In this document: positions 49,472 to 61,030 of the stretch, in pieces
Layout of the letters: each line of letters starts with the position of its first letter
Numbering within the stretch: position 1 is the stretch's first letter
DNA from: Sipunculus nudus
Lineage: Eukaryota; Annelida; Sipuncula; Golfingiida; Sipunculidae
DNA: 64,000 bases
Reading direction: 5' to 3'
Assembly (NCBI GenBank): GCA_026874595.1
Contig: CM049314.1
Coordinates: 15,368,729 to 15,432,728 of the forward strand
Position numbers and translations under genes: made by a program
Notes under the pieces: model-generated
What the model was told of the DNA's origin: nothing
The model's database searches: none
What the model saw: only the letters and a program-made list of their open reading frames with translations

Positions 49472-49752
49472 TAAGAGCGCAGACCTCTGCCAAGGCAGCT
49501 CATTACCCCCGGGTGGCATTGTCAGAAATGCAGCATTTTTCCTTTAAACAATGCAAGGATCCAGATGTTGATTCGGATCCCCCCCCCCAAAAAAAAATAT
49601 ATTAAATTTAATCAATTGTTCCTTGTATCATTGCCGGGCTATCCTGAAAATGTCATCCTAATCCGTTAGAAACGTTGTGAGTAATATTTCTTACAGACAA
49701 ACAAACAAACAGGCAATCAAACAGATAAAACAACGCTTGGCGGAGGTAATTA
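49472..49752 (-). repeat. Dispersed repeat A, inverted copy in the MCT pseudogene intron
   Basis: The minus strand reads ATTACCTCCGCCAAGCG, CTGTTTGTTTGTTTGTC, GATAGCCCGGCAATGATACA, GGAAAAATGCTGCATTTCTG, then GCAGAGGTCTGCGCTCTTA. This is the most complete copy in the window. Confidence 0.65.
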
Positions 49753-49913
49753 TACAGTCAAGGGAGCCAGATGATTTAGATATTGCAGAATTCCACCGTG
49801 TCACATAGGTTTGAACAAGACACTTGGCGCAAGTTTTCGCAGGCCAAACAATAAACCTTCCAGCCACCGATTTACACCTCACAATTCTTAAATTATCTTG
49901 TTTTTTTTTTCAG

Positions 49914-50020
49914 GGATTACCGTCGACATAACTGGGAGTTTTGCTACACCTTTCCTCGCCTAAGGATTCGCCCAGGTTGTAAGTGGATTTCTGTGCTGTG
50001 TATTATACAGGATTCAGTGA
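49914..50020 (+). pseudogene. MCT pseudogene, exon-5 equivalent
   Basis: The acceptor is a T-run followed by cag. The translation begins GITVDITGSFATPFLA, then a TAA at 49961-49963, then GFAQVVSG and a TGA at 50018-50020. After the TGA the same frame continues as NERNIFVIDHEVKIETSTRY before another stop, which may be the original C-terminal tail. That tail is the start of a block duplicated at 52573. Confidence 0.8.
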
Positions 50021-51074
50021 AATGAAAGAAATATATTTGTAATAGATCACGAAGTAAAAATCGAAACGTCAACCAGGTACTGAAAACATTGTGAACAACC
50101 GCAAGGACGGAGATGTTGATCACATTAATATGTACACAGGGAAGGCCCTGTTAGTTTAGATTAAATGAATTATATTTAATTATATATTAATTATATCTTA
50201 TGACAGCTTCAAACGAGCTATTTTATGTCTCCTCAAAGAAGTACGAAAGTTAATACATCAATTTTATATTTAATTATATATCATCAACCAACCGCGCAAA
50301 CACCCCTGTGACAACAGCTGCATTTTAGATCCAAATTGTTGATGATTTTAAAGTAAGGGGAACACCAATAAAAAAATACAAAAGCAAATATATTATGGGG
50401 TTTTTGGGGTCGAGGAATTCATATTTGATGCCAAATTTTCGATTTGACCTGTTTTGACCCCAAAACATAGGAAGACCGCCTTTTTTAGTTCAAAAAGTCC
50501 ATTTTCTCTTAATCTTTTTGTAGGACCTCAATAATGGTCGTTTTTCCATGGATTTGTTTTCTCTGAATGATACTTTGAGAATCTGGCTAGGGTGTCTCTC
50601 CCGACGGTGAGAGTGGACCGGAATAGCCCGTTATCCTAGAGGGCCGTTCTCCATTTTTAAAAATTACTGTTTTAATGGTTTTGCCAGCAACACTGTTTAG
50701 TAAAACGGATTCTTGGGTTTCTGGGATCGAGAAATTCAAATCTGATATCAATTTGGTAATTTTAGCGATTTAAAACCTACAATCTAAAGTGATCGCTGTT
50801 ATTAGCCCGAGGCTATTATTTTCAATTTTTTCATTTAGTCTCCATTTGGTTCTAATCATGCTGAGATTTATAATATGCAAAAGAACTATGCTAAATACAC
50901 AAGTGGTTATTTCATAGGTGAATAGCTTTGATTATGGAAATGAACCATTTAAAACACATTGATTAGAAAAATGTCTAGGCCAAGGCGAGGTAATTTCACT
51001 TCATTATGTAAGCTGGGACCAGGCTAGTTGAGTTCAAGTCAGACCTTTCGAGTTTCAGTCGACTTACTACCAGT
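50021..51074 (+). repeat. Segmental duplication, copy 1
   Basis: This block of about 1.05 kb begins AATGAAAGAAATATATTTGT directly after the MCT pseudogene stop. It is repeated in the same orientation at 52573-53625 with only scattered differences. It holds no recognised gene. Internal phrases such as GGGGTCGAGGAATTCATAT recur inverted near 55970-56040. Confidence 0.85.
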
Positions 51075-52217
51075 CCCAGTCTTTTGAAACTCATGATGGA
51101 ACCAGAATCGGAGTTCGAGTTGATCCTTTGAAATATATTTATAGAATAAAAAGATGTTAACACGGAAAGTGAGATACCAATAATTAATTCTACGTTTCTC
51201 CGTGCATTCTCTGAACTAAAATGTTTATTTATATGTTAATAACGTTATACATACATATTAAGCTGGGTAAAGTTTGTACTTGAATTTTCTTCAAATAGGT
51301 GTATTAGAAGAAATGGATTAAATCAAGACACCGTATTTCTCCAGCTTCGTTGAATGAAATAAATGTCATTATTTTAATTAACTGAAGTACAACGGAGATT
51401 TGTTTGAAGGAGAGTTGTTGTCTGATAAAAATTGTTTCAAATTTAATAAATTTATTGATATACATACTTGTAGAAGAACTGAGATGTAAGTAACCTACTT
51501 CAAAGTTGGAAATAAATTGAAGTACAAAAGTGTTCAAAAAGAGAATAAAAAATTTGTAGCACACAGTGAATACAAATGTGAAATTATGGCATTGTCTTCT
51601 GGTTTAGATATTGCGGAATATCTAGAATTGGCATCAGAACCCATATGTGGATATATGGATTGTTGGATGCTCGTGTGCATGGACGGATTATATAGATAGC
51701 AAGGGAAGGATTCAGATTTATGCCACTGAACACTCACAATCACATTCAAGGTTAAATACTGTGTTTTCCTTTTTCCGCGAGGGATCTAAATTCGCGATTT
51801 TAGTGAAAAGGAAATTATCGCGGAAATAAAACCCTCGTGAATAAGAGTTCCCATCTTCGAAGGTGAAGTTGAAAAGAAAAAGGTTGACATGATGAATATA
51901 AATACATCTTGGATGTTCTAATATTCATATTTTAAATTATACCTCATCTTTACAATTTTTTTTTCAATTTCCAACATTCTTTGTTAGATAGATTTTGTGC
52001 ACATAATATTTGATATAATTTATTAACATCTATATAATTTTTAAAAAAATTTCTTACTTAAAAATTCGTACACCCTGTATTTGCTTCACGTCTCTTTCCA
52101 AAAGTTTTGTTTGATCTTGGAATAGAATAATATTTCTTTCTATGTTAATATTTTCGGGGAGGGTGTTCATGGAGAATTCTAGCAGAAGTAATCTTTATAT
52201 CATAAAAGTGAAACACA

Positions 52218-52335
52218 TGACAAACGTTCCTGCAAAAAACCTTAGGATTAAAATATGCGTCGTTTTGTTTCTATCAACTCATTACAAAAATATGCATCAG
52301 ATAGAGCCGTGGATTTTTCACGGGAGCAGCTAGTC
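52218..52335 (+). repeat. Direct repeat, left copy (partner about 54340-54465)
   Basis: It contains CCTTAGGATTAAAATATGCG, TCATTACAAAAATATGCATC and GTGGATTTT...GGGAGCAGC. The same phrases occur in order at 54340-54465, about 2.1 kb away, suggesting a tandem duplication inside the split MITE. Confidence 0.7.
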
Positions 52336-52572
52336 TATAAAACTAATACGGAGTTTTGGTTTTTTTTTACCACGGTTTACCTGTTTCCGTTCTGATTTGA
52401 CTGTCCAAATTCGGCAGACGTATCGGTGGTGTGCTCTTTTAGGACAAGTTTGTTTCATTTTGCGGGACTATGCCCTTTTAAGCTGAATAATTAATAATTT
52501 TAATATTTCCCCATTAGGTGCCCCAGTTTCTGTTGTGCTGCAAGGTCCTCCACGCCTGAGACGCTTTTCAGG

Positions 52573-53625
52573 AATGAAAGAAATATATTTGTAATAGACA
52601 ACGAAGTAAAAATCGAAACGTCAACCAGGTACATGAAACATTGTGCACAACCGCAAGGACGGAGATGTTGATCACATTAATATGTACACAGGGAAGGCCC
52701 TGGTTAGTTTAGATTAGATGAATTATATTTAATTATATATTAATTATATCTTATGACAACTTCAAACGAGCTATCTTATGTCTCCTCAAAGAAGTACAAA
52801 AGTTAATACATCAATTTTATATTTAATTATATATCATCAACCAACCGTGCAAACACCCCTGTGACAACAGCTGCATTTTAGATCCAAATTGTTGATGATT
52901 TTAAAGTAAGGGAAACACCAAACAAAAATACAAAAGCAAATAGTTTATGGGGTTTTTGGGGTCGAGGAATTCATATTTGATGCCAAATTTCCGATTTGAC
53001 CTATTTTGACCCCAAAACATAGAAAGACCGCCTTTTTATAGTTCAAAAAGTCCATTTTCTCTCAACTTTTTTGTAGGACCTCCAAAATGGTCGTTTTTCC
53101 ATGGATTTGTTTTCTCTGAATGATAATTTGAGAATCTGGCTAGGGTGTCTCTCCCGACGGTGAGAATGGACCGGAATAGCCCGTTATCCTAGAAGGCCGT
53201 TCTCCATTTTAAAAATTACTGTTTTAATGGTTTTGCCTGCAACACTGTTCAGTAAAACGGATTCTTGGGTTTCTTGGATCGAGAAATTCAAATCTGATAT
53301 CAATTTGGTAATTTTAGCGATTTAAAACCTACAATCTAAAGTGATCGCTGCTATTAGCCCGAGGCTATTATTTTCAATTTTTTCATAAAGTCTCAATTTG
53401 GTTCTAATCATGCTGAGATTTATAATATGCAAAAGAACTATGCTAAATACACAAGTGGTTATTTTATAGGTGAATAGCTTTGATAATGGAAATGAACCAT
53501 TTAAAACACATTGATTAGAAAAATGTCTAGGCCAAGGCGAGGTAATTTCACTCCATTATGTAAGCTGGGACCAGGCTAGTTGAGTTCAAGTCAGACCTTT
53601 CGAGTTTCAGTCGACTTACTACTAG
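52573..53625 (+). repeat. Segmental duplication, copy 2
   Basis: Same orientation and nearly the same length as copy 1, with small indels and substitutions. It starts within what may be the MCT pseudogene's C-terminal tail (NERNIFVIDNEVKIETSTRY is readable) but has no MCT exon before it. It lies inside a split MITE. Confidence 0.85.
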
Positions 53626-54339
53626 TTTTTTCAAATCGACCGAACTATTAAAACCATGGTTATCATGAAAAGGTACTTCTGAATGTATAAATATCAACAT
53701 ACCTGTAAACCTATAAAACAGTGATCGTGTAAAGGGCCTCAGCTCTTTGTGTCCACTCATCGGAAAGGTGCTCCCTATTAAAAGATTAATGTGGACATGT
53801 GTTCCGCGCTTGAATTTAAAATCTTTTACTTCCTTTTGACAGAGTAAAACTCCATAAGAGGCGATATAATGAAAATGGGGTTCAGTGGGGTTTACAGGTC
53901 GTCTCCTGAAAAAGCGTGACAGGCGAAAAATGTTTTGCTGAACATTTGCACAGGGTTAGGGTAAAGACATATAAATTGTCCATTTCATTTTGGAGGTGAT
54001 AAGGATCACCATTATATACATTTTCTTATAACCCATTATGACAAAGAACCATTTCTTTGTCCCCGTGTCGAAGCTACCCATTCGTATTAATTTGATGTGC
54101 CACTCGCAAGGTGAACTCGGGTTACTGAAGCATTACAGTGTTCACAAATTAAACGCATACACGTGAACACATGACTGATATTAAAGGAGATTCTGGTGGA
54201 GATCTGTACGTCCTGACTACAGATTCTAGTTTGTTATCATTTTAAAGATGTACTGGTGATATTTTTTTCACGTGTCACCGTCCCTACAGACAACGGATCT
54301 TAAAAAATATATGTGACCTCCCCGACCCCCGACATGACA

Positions 54340-54465
54340 AAAGTTCCTGCAAAAACCTTAGGATTAAAATATGCGTCGTTTATTTCCTATCAGCTCATTA
54401 CAAAAATATGCATCCGATAAACTGATTATCTAAGAGAACCGTGGATTTTCCATTGGAGCAGCAAG
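54340..54465 (+). repeat. Direct repeat, right copy
   Basis: Partner of 52218-52335 in the same order and orientation, with a short insert (AAACTGATTATCTAAGAG) before GTGGATTTTCC. Confidence 0.7.
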
Positions 54466-54599
54466 TAAAAATGGTTTTACATTGTGTGTAGGTCCTTTGT
54501 TTTGTGAGATCGCGAAAATGGAACCCACGTGAAATACTGAAAAAGAAAATCGTGAAATTTTTGACCCCGTAAATATGAAGCCAAACCCCAGTATATAAT

Positions 54600-56660
54600 A
54601 CCAATATAACGTAGTATAAAACTGAATAGTATTGAAGGCAAATCTACGGAAAACGAACAGTTTTTTACTCTAGCACACTTTCATTTTTAACCTTATTTAT
54701 TCTATATAAATTGTACAAATAATTGTATCAACTGATTCTTGCTGTTTTCTCAGACTCATTTGATGGCATTCGGTAGTCTGTCCCTGTGAAGGAAACCGGA
54801 GAAAACAAGCCCCAAGAACCCACTCCCATTTGTATCTCATTCAAATCGAACCCGAGTCAACAGGTCGTTACCACTAATTTTTTTTAAGGATATCCCTACC
54901 AAATTTAAAATTAACATTTATAGAAAAACAATCCACTAGGAAATGGGAAAATGGAACCTGTTATGTACGTTGTACGACAGATTTAAAAATAATGACCATT
55001 GTTACGTGTGACTAAAATTTCGTCCGGGTTCTACACGCAACATGAATACAAGAAAGACTCACAAAGTATTTAATAATATTTATAATGACAATATCATTAT
55101 TTACAATATGTGCAAGATATGAACGGTATGTTCTGGTTACATTAAATATTGTCCAAGGAAGACACCCATAACGGTTTGAAGATATGACGGTATACTTAGC
55201 TTAAAAAGGGTGTCTTCAGTCCGAACATATGAAGTCCAAATACAACTACTGGAGCCGCAAAGGAGTTGTCTGAGTTGCTTGAAAAACGCAGTTCACATTA
55301 GAATTTTATCAGTCCAAAGATATAATACACAGAATAATACATCCTGGCCAGGCCTGGCGACACATCTTCACTGTCCATAAAATACGAACATCCCGCACGA
55401 ATTTTTAAGCGTGGGGCTTCTATACTTTTACGGCGAAGTGATTGTCACAGTAACAAGTTCTGTACAAACAGAGTCCCAGTAAAACAAATTTCAAGTTCCT
55501 CTTCTGTCACCATGATCCTTTCGCTCTATTGCTTTACGATCGCATACTTGTGTCACCTCGACCTCGATCTAGTCATAAGGTTAACCCATCATAAACGGTT
55601 ACACTGTAGCACAATCAAACCATTCTTAGATAAAAATTGGTGGCCATCCTGGTTTCAAGGTAAAAATAAATCAAATTAAAATTTAGACATCAAACGTTAA
55701 TTCCTCGACCCCAGGAACCAAATGATCCACATACTGCACAACATTGCAGGTAAAACCCTTGAAACAGTAATTTTCAAAATGGATGACAACGACAATCTTT
55801 GATTTCGGGATCTTACGGTGTATGAACACACTTTTAAGAGAGACATCCTCATCAGATTCTAAAATTATCATTCAGAGAAATCAAAACCAACCAATGGACC
55901 TCCTTTTGGAGGTCTTACGACAAATTTGAGAGGAAATTGCCTTTTTGCGCTAAAGATCATCGGTCATCCTAAGTTTTGGGGTCAAAATAGGTCGGATCAC
56001 AAATTTGACATATGAATTCCTCGACCCCCAAACCCGAATAATCCATACACTGAAAGGTATTTTGGGCCCAACTACTGAAAACATAAATTTAATAATGGTG
56101 GAAGGTGGCCATTTTAGATTTCGAGCCCTCTCGGATTCGCCCAATTTTTATAAGAGGGACACCCTCGCCATTTTTTTTATTTAATCATTGTAGAAGACAT
56201 ATTCGCTTAGAAACTAACCTTTGCTCTCCACGGTGTTATAACATTTTTGCCACGTCTTTTGCCCGTATTTGCGTTAGATCTTAAATATGGCTGATTTTCG
56301 AAAAACTGCCTTTTAGACACAATATTAATCATAGGTCTCAGATTTGCATCTGATATATATTTTTGACCTTGACCTAATGTCCAAGATTGTACACTCTACA
56401 GCCGATCCTCCATTATTTACCCCTGTTTGTCTGTGTACATGTCAGATATTCTATTGGAAAGCTGTTAGTGTATCATGTTGAGTGAAATCCGCAGTTAAAT
56501 TGTGGCTAAAACAATGTTGTTTCTGTTTCTATGTCTGTATTCTGACAATGAAAGTTATACCAGCGCTGACATTTGGTTGAGTACTAGTGTTATAAGTGGG
56601 GGTACTCGAATCCAGTTGATTTAATGAAGAAGAAGATAAGGAAAGAAACGTCCGGTAGAT
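54600..56660. other. Noncoding, with diverged inverted copies of the duplicated block
   Basis: No gene recognised. The stretches 55690-55730 and 55970-56160 carry reverse-complement matches to part of the 1.05-kb block (ATGAATTCCTCGACCCC, GGTGACACCC-like end, CCAAAACTTAGG). The family is therefore a dispersed repeat rather than a single local duplication. Confidence 0.5.
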
Positions 56661-57647
56661 AACAACCTCCATCAGTTACCACACCTTTTAATTTTAACTT
56701 TGATAGAATAATTAGGACTAAATATATGACTAAAAGTGTACAACCAAGGTGATTCAGAAGAACCTGGAGAAGCCAACTTCTGCAATCAGAATTGGAAATC
56801 TGACCTACAAACAAAATCTGAAGAGAAAGTATATAAAGGTTTCAGTAATATATTTAACTTACTATATCTGTAAAATTAAGGATGTTCCAATTTTATATAC
56901 TACACCGCAGAATTACTTTAAACCCTTTTCTTTATAGGATAAACATTATTAACTCTGCTGAATGTAGTTTTTTTGCAAAAATGAGGATGAAACCATTTTA
57001 CACTTATTTTTGGAGTGTTGCTTTTCCAGATTGATTTGTAGTGATATTCTTTCTATATTAAAATCATATGGAGCTGTTCAAACAACATTAATACGGTCAG
57101 CTGATAATGTTATCTTGGGATGTTACAATACAAGATGGTTGAATTTCATTACTTTACTTATCAAAAGGTACTTATATATTAGTCGATGTAGAAGAGAACA
57201 ACCTAAAACTAGGAAGTGTAAAATGTTTATAAAAGAAATACATAATATTGAAAAAATATATCGCTCTCAAAAGTGAAAAACCGCAACAGCATGAAAATAA
57301 GTGGAATTTTCTCCACTGCCTGATGAAAGAATAATTTTATGGAAGTGAATCTCACATTGGCAACATTTCATTTGAACAAAGTGCTGATTGCATGGATCTA
57401 TATAGATACTGAGATAAAAATTACGGTATTCATACAAAGTTGTTGAAATTTTCTGATATTATTACAGTTGGAGATTTGTCAGTATGTATGTATTCTTTTA
57501 CCCTTTATGTTTATTCACTTATAGCTAGGTATAGAGAAATATTCTACAGTCGGACTTAATGTTGTTTGCCTTGTATGTATTTTGCTGTATACTTTTTATG
57601 TATTGTTCTTTTGTCAATAAATATTAAAAAAAACAACCTCCATCAGT
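56661..57647 (+). mobile_element. 5'-truncated L1-like LINE with 16-bp target site duplication
   Basis: AACAACCTCCATCAGT at 56661-56676 is repeated exactly at 57632-57647. Between them lies a LINE 3' end. Its ORF2 C-terminal zinc region CSFFCKNEDETILHLFLECC (about 56955-57030) is in frame with RWLNFITLLIKRYLYISRCR, ending at 57276. A 3' UTR follows with CAATAAATATT and a short A-run (about 57625-57633). Upstream frames are broken. This is a classic target-primed insertion, 5' truncated to about 0.95 kb. Confidence 0.85.
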
Positions 57648-57939
57648 AGTCAGTTCCGCGATTCTGACACCAATTAAAGGCCGGGTGTTTTGTACAGCAT
57701 CTTGCCCAGAGCATTAAGTAGAGTGTTGTAATAAATAAGGTTTACTTTGGGCACAGATGAGTTTCATATTAGTACAAATAATAGTATAAATATAGGTTTT
57801 ATCATAATCAGGAGGCATTGCTAATCAACTGTTATAGGGCCTTGTTTTAGTGTTTAAAGGAGCCTATTTATGTGATGTCTATTCACTTAAGATGAAACCT
57901 TAGACCTTTTTATAAATGAGGCAAGACAGTCGACCCCAT

Positions 57940-58250
57940 CACACTGGCTATTTATTTTGTTTATATCCACGTGTAATCACTTTTGGGACACCCGCCAAAA
58001 TAACCAAGAAACATTCAACAAGGACCTCTGGTGGCAAATAAGAATTACTAGAGTTTTGCAAAGCGTGTATGCAACTAGTTTTTCAACATTGCTTTGTGTG
58101 CTCAAAGCTTGTAGAAAAACAAGCTTATATAAATCCATCTCAGATGCGTTATAAGAGCATTATCTTACAGGTATTATCCAGACATTATGAATATGTGCGA
58201 AGGGTATAAGCCATGCAGAAGTCAGATAAATTCTATAGAGAAGGTAGGCG
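57940..58250 (-). repeat. Dispersed repeat B, copy 3 (diverged)
   Basis: It shares TTTTGTTTATATCCACGTG, AAGAATTACTAGAGTTTTGC and GAGAAGGTAGGCGAATAG with the others in the orientation of copy 2. Confidence 0.6.
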
Positions 58251-58259
58251 AATAGCTGG

Positions 58260-60555
58260 ATTTAGACTTACCTATCGACCAGGCGCTGATATACACAGAC
58301 GCGGACAGCTAAAGGAACAAGTAATCCAACATACCATTTTGGGCTCTGAATGATATGCCTAGATCCTAAAAATGTTAACATAGTATGTACAACTGCCCGC
58401 ACAAGCTATTTTGGTATATTATTTTTTAAGTATATTTTAAGTATATTTTAAGTATATAGTGGAACCAACTTATTTGTTTAGCTATCTTATGAAAGCCGCA
58501 TTTCTCCCTTATTGTACACTGGTATTTTTACAAATTAATTTAAAATTAAATCAACTTGAAGGTAATTTGCACGGTTTTGACCTAGACTAGCGTGGTAATA
58601 TTTCTTTGGTTGTTGAAATAAATGTTAATGGTTAACTAATGTATCATATGGGTAGAAAGTCCTAAACTTTTAACTGTTTTATACCTTGTACACTGATTTT
58701 ATCCCTTTTTTTAAAATAAAATGTATACATTTAAATATTTGTCTGTTCTTAGTTTTGATATAATAAAAATATATATATAAGTATACATATATATATATAT
58801 ATATAATTAAGTAATGTTCAATATATTAATATTACATTAATGTATAACTATCTTTAATATCAGTATATGATCAACGGCAGTGCCGAGGTTAAAACCGAAT
58901 CCCCAGAAACTGGGGTTCGCTGAAAGGGCCTGACATCTTAAGATGGGTCTGAAATAGAGCCCTGCATGGGTCAGAACCCGGCCCGCGGATGGCGGGATCA
59001 GCAGCCCACCCTTGCGGATTGACTTTTTCATGGTTTATCGTGACGGGGCGGGTCATAAACAAATCTGAATGTGGGATCGGTGCGGGCTAAAAGGTTGGGG
59101 TATGCGGGGCGGGCTACTTGATTTTTTTGCAGGTTTCTACGGGTCAAAATATGGTTGTAGTAAAAGTGAGGAGATGCTTATACATTTATTACATTTAACG
59201 CAACAGGTTTCAATGTCCCTACGATTATTCCAATTTCTGGAGAGATTTTATTTTATATAAGAGTACCGAAATCCCAGTTCTCTTAATTTTGAGAGAGATT
59301 CGTCTTTTCAGTCACCACTGGACTAAAGTTTTACAAATGTACCTGGCCATAGTGTTTTATGTTCAGACTTCAGCCCTGTATAGGCCTACTCTTGTGGCCA
59401 GTCTTATATATTACATATCATGGCATTCGCATAATTACCTATGTCCTTATAATAGCCAATACATCGGCTGCATCTGGCTTTGCCAGAAGCTGGATATAGC
59501 TCTTCATATCTCACAAAGCCTGGGTTGTTCCCCGCATGGAGCAGCCAACGACCATGGCAGGTTTAGAGCACTGCATTGTGGCAAGCGGCATTCTAGACAG
59601 AAGCCATGCTCATTTGATATCTGGGTACAACTGGAGACCTGGATCCAGGGCTGGACTCCCTCTGGAGTTCAATACCCTGCCCCTTTAGCTAATTAGCTGA
59701 TCAGTATTAACAGCATTAACCTGACCACGACCGAGCCTATCTTTGTCAAATAAAAGGTGTGACATGTTGTAAGCCAATACGGGCCTTCAGCTCGTGAAGC
59801 TAGTGGCTCTGGACATACATACTTAATAGACATGACCCCTTTATCCTCGAGTTCAGTATGATTTATCAGAATAGATGCGTGTTCATTAAAACCGCGCCTG
59901 CATATTTCCCCACTTTAATGTGAAAATTGGTATGTTGTTATATGCATTTAAGCCTTGTAAGCTGTTAAACAAAAATGTTTTATGTGGTCAAGATGTTGTA
60001 CAAAGGTATCTGGTTATAGTTATGTATGGACAATTAATCATGAAAAGTTTAAAATATGATCTCATCCAAAATTCGGTTCCGTGCAGCTATGTAATGAGCA
60101 TAACGGGTACACATTCTGTTGGAAAACACTAGCTGTTTTAATTGCCCGCTTATAATTAATATCAATTAACATTATTTTTATATTCAAATAAGTTATTCAG
60201 ACATTAATTAAGTACTGCACAAAACTTTGCTGAATATGGGCTTATATGTGTATTTTTATGAATATGTTGAATTAATTCATATTTAAACGAAACATGAAGG
60301 CAATATAAGATTAATTTGTTCTCTCTAGTTTCTGATATCTCCATTTATTTGCCTGCAAAGGCATTTGCCGTAAATATATGGCTCTAAATAATTGTATTTT
60401 AGTTAATAGTAACTAGCCCTCACTCGGCTCGTAACAACCTCCCTGGATGTAACTTTAGAAGATTCTATGCCGAATGGATACCACTCGGCAGTACAGAAAC
60501 GGAGCGATGAGCTGAACATCCCGGACCATGACTTGCCGAAAATTTTTCATTTTGC
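58260..60555. other. Noncoding; GC-rich patch at about 58940-59130
   Basis: The patch starts GAGCCCTGCATGGGTCAGAA and carries repeated CGGG/GCGGG words. It resembles ends of hAT-type nonautonomous elements, but I could not define a second end. The open frame at 59289-59696 has no recognisable features. Confidence 0.4.
58769..58805. repeat. (TA)n tract, interrupted
   Basis: AT alternation interrupted by AAGTATAC. Confidence 0.85.
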
Positions 60556-60559
60556 CCTT

Positions 60560-61030
60560 ATACACGCATCAAACAAGTGCTGATACAAGATTTTCAATAT
60601 AGATAAATGCATAGAATTGTGTCATACGATAAATGGCTTAACCAAATGAAAATTACAGATTCCCCTCGTTGCAAAAACTGTAAAGCCGAAGAGGATACAT
60701 TGATACACAAGTGTTGTATTTGTTTGGACGTTAAAAATTTCTGGCAAGAGTTTATTAACTGGTGGAATAACATCTTCTGTTCACATGAACAGCTTGATAA
60801 ACAGGACATATTATTCGGACGATACAATGATTATAAAAACAACACGTTAATTACTGTCTGTTATTCGGAAGATATTTCATCAATATAAACAGATATAAGG
60901 AAAATCCTATTTCACTCAAGGTTTTCAAGATCTTTTTAAAATCCACAATAATGTCGAATATCATCTCATTTTGAAAGACCAGGAACTAGATCCTGGAATA
61001 AAATATTGTCTACTCTTTAAAAAGGTAATA
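60560..61030 (+). pseudogene. L1-like LINE ORF2 C-terminal remnant
   Basis: The frame MHRIVSYDKWLNQMKI is followed by DSPRCKNCKAEEDTLIHKCC and VKNFWQEFINWWN. This is the Cys/His zinc region (C-x2-C ... H-x3-C) followed by the F-W motif seen at the end of L1-like ORF2 proteins. After a frame change near 60880 the text VEYHLILKDQELDPGIKYC continues to about 61020. It is a second, diverged LINE copy, unlike the one at 57 kb. No TSD or A-tail was found. Confidence 0.75.

Larger units (their letters stand above)
46013..50020 (+). pseudogene. MCT paralogue, broken (exons equivalent to 3, 4 and 5)
   Basis: This is a second copy of the MCT gene, same strand, about 26 kb downstream of the intact one. 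The exon-3 equivalent (46013-46621) keeps the family signature as YFNQRRTLAFGISAIG and the segment FGWRGV. It then breaks: a frame change near 46212, two adjacent stops at 46266-46271, a further frame change near 46410, and a loss of about ten codons near its end. The exon-4 equivalent is 46997-47122, and its donor position reads AT instead of GT. The exon-5 equivalent is 49914-50020, with an internal TAA at 49961-49963. No equivalents of exons 1 and 2 were seen between the upstream retrotransposon and 46013. A young decayed tandem duplicate is the best reading; assembly error cannot explain this many separate lesions. Confidence 0.85.
51755..54597. mobile_element. MITE split by about 2.6 kb of inserted or duplicated DNA
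   Basis: The left half (51755-51845: TACTGTGTTTTCCTTTTTCC, then GCGAGGGATCTAAATTCGCG) and the right half (about 54500-54597: GAGATCGCGAAAATGGAACC, then GAAGCCAAACCCCAGTATAT) match the two ends of the MITE at 24806-25260. Between them lie the second copy of the 1.05-kb block and a pair of direct repeats. Confidence 0.6.

Noticed and set aside
59289-59696. 135-codon open frame on the + strand
   Set aside because: Composition and content are not protein-like, and no motif or splice signal supports it.
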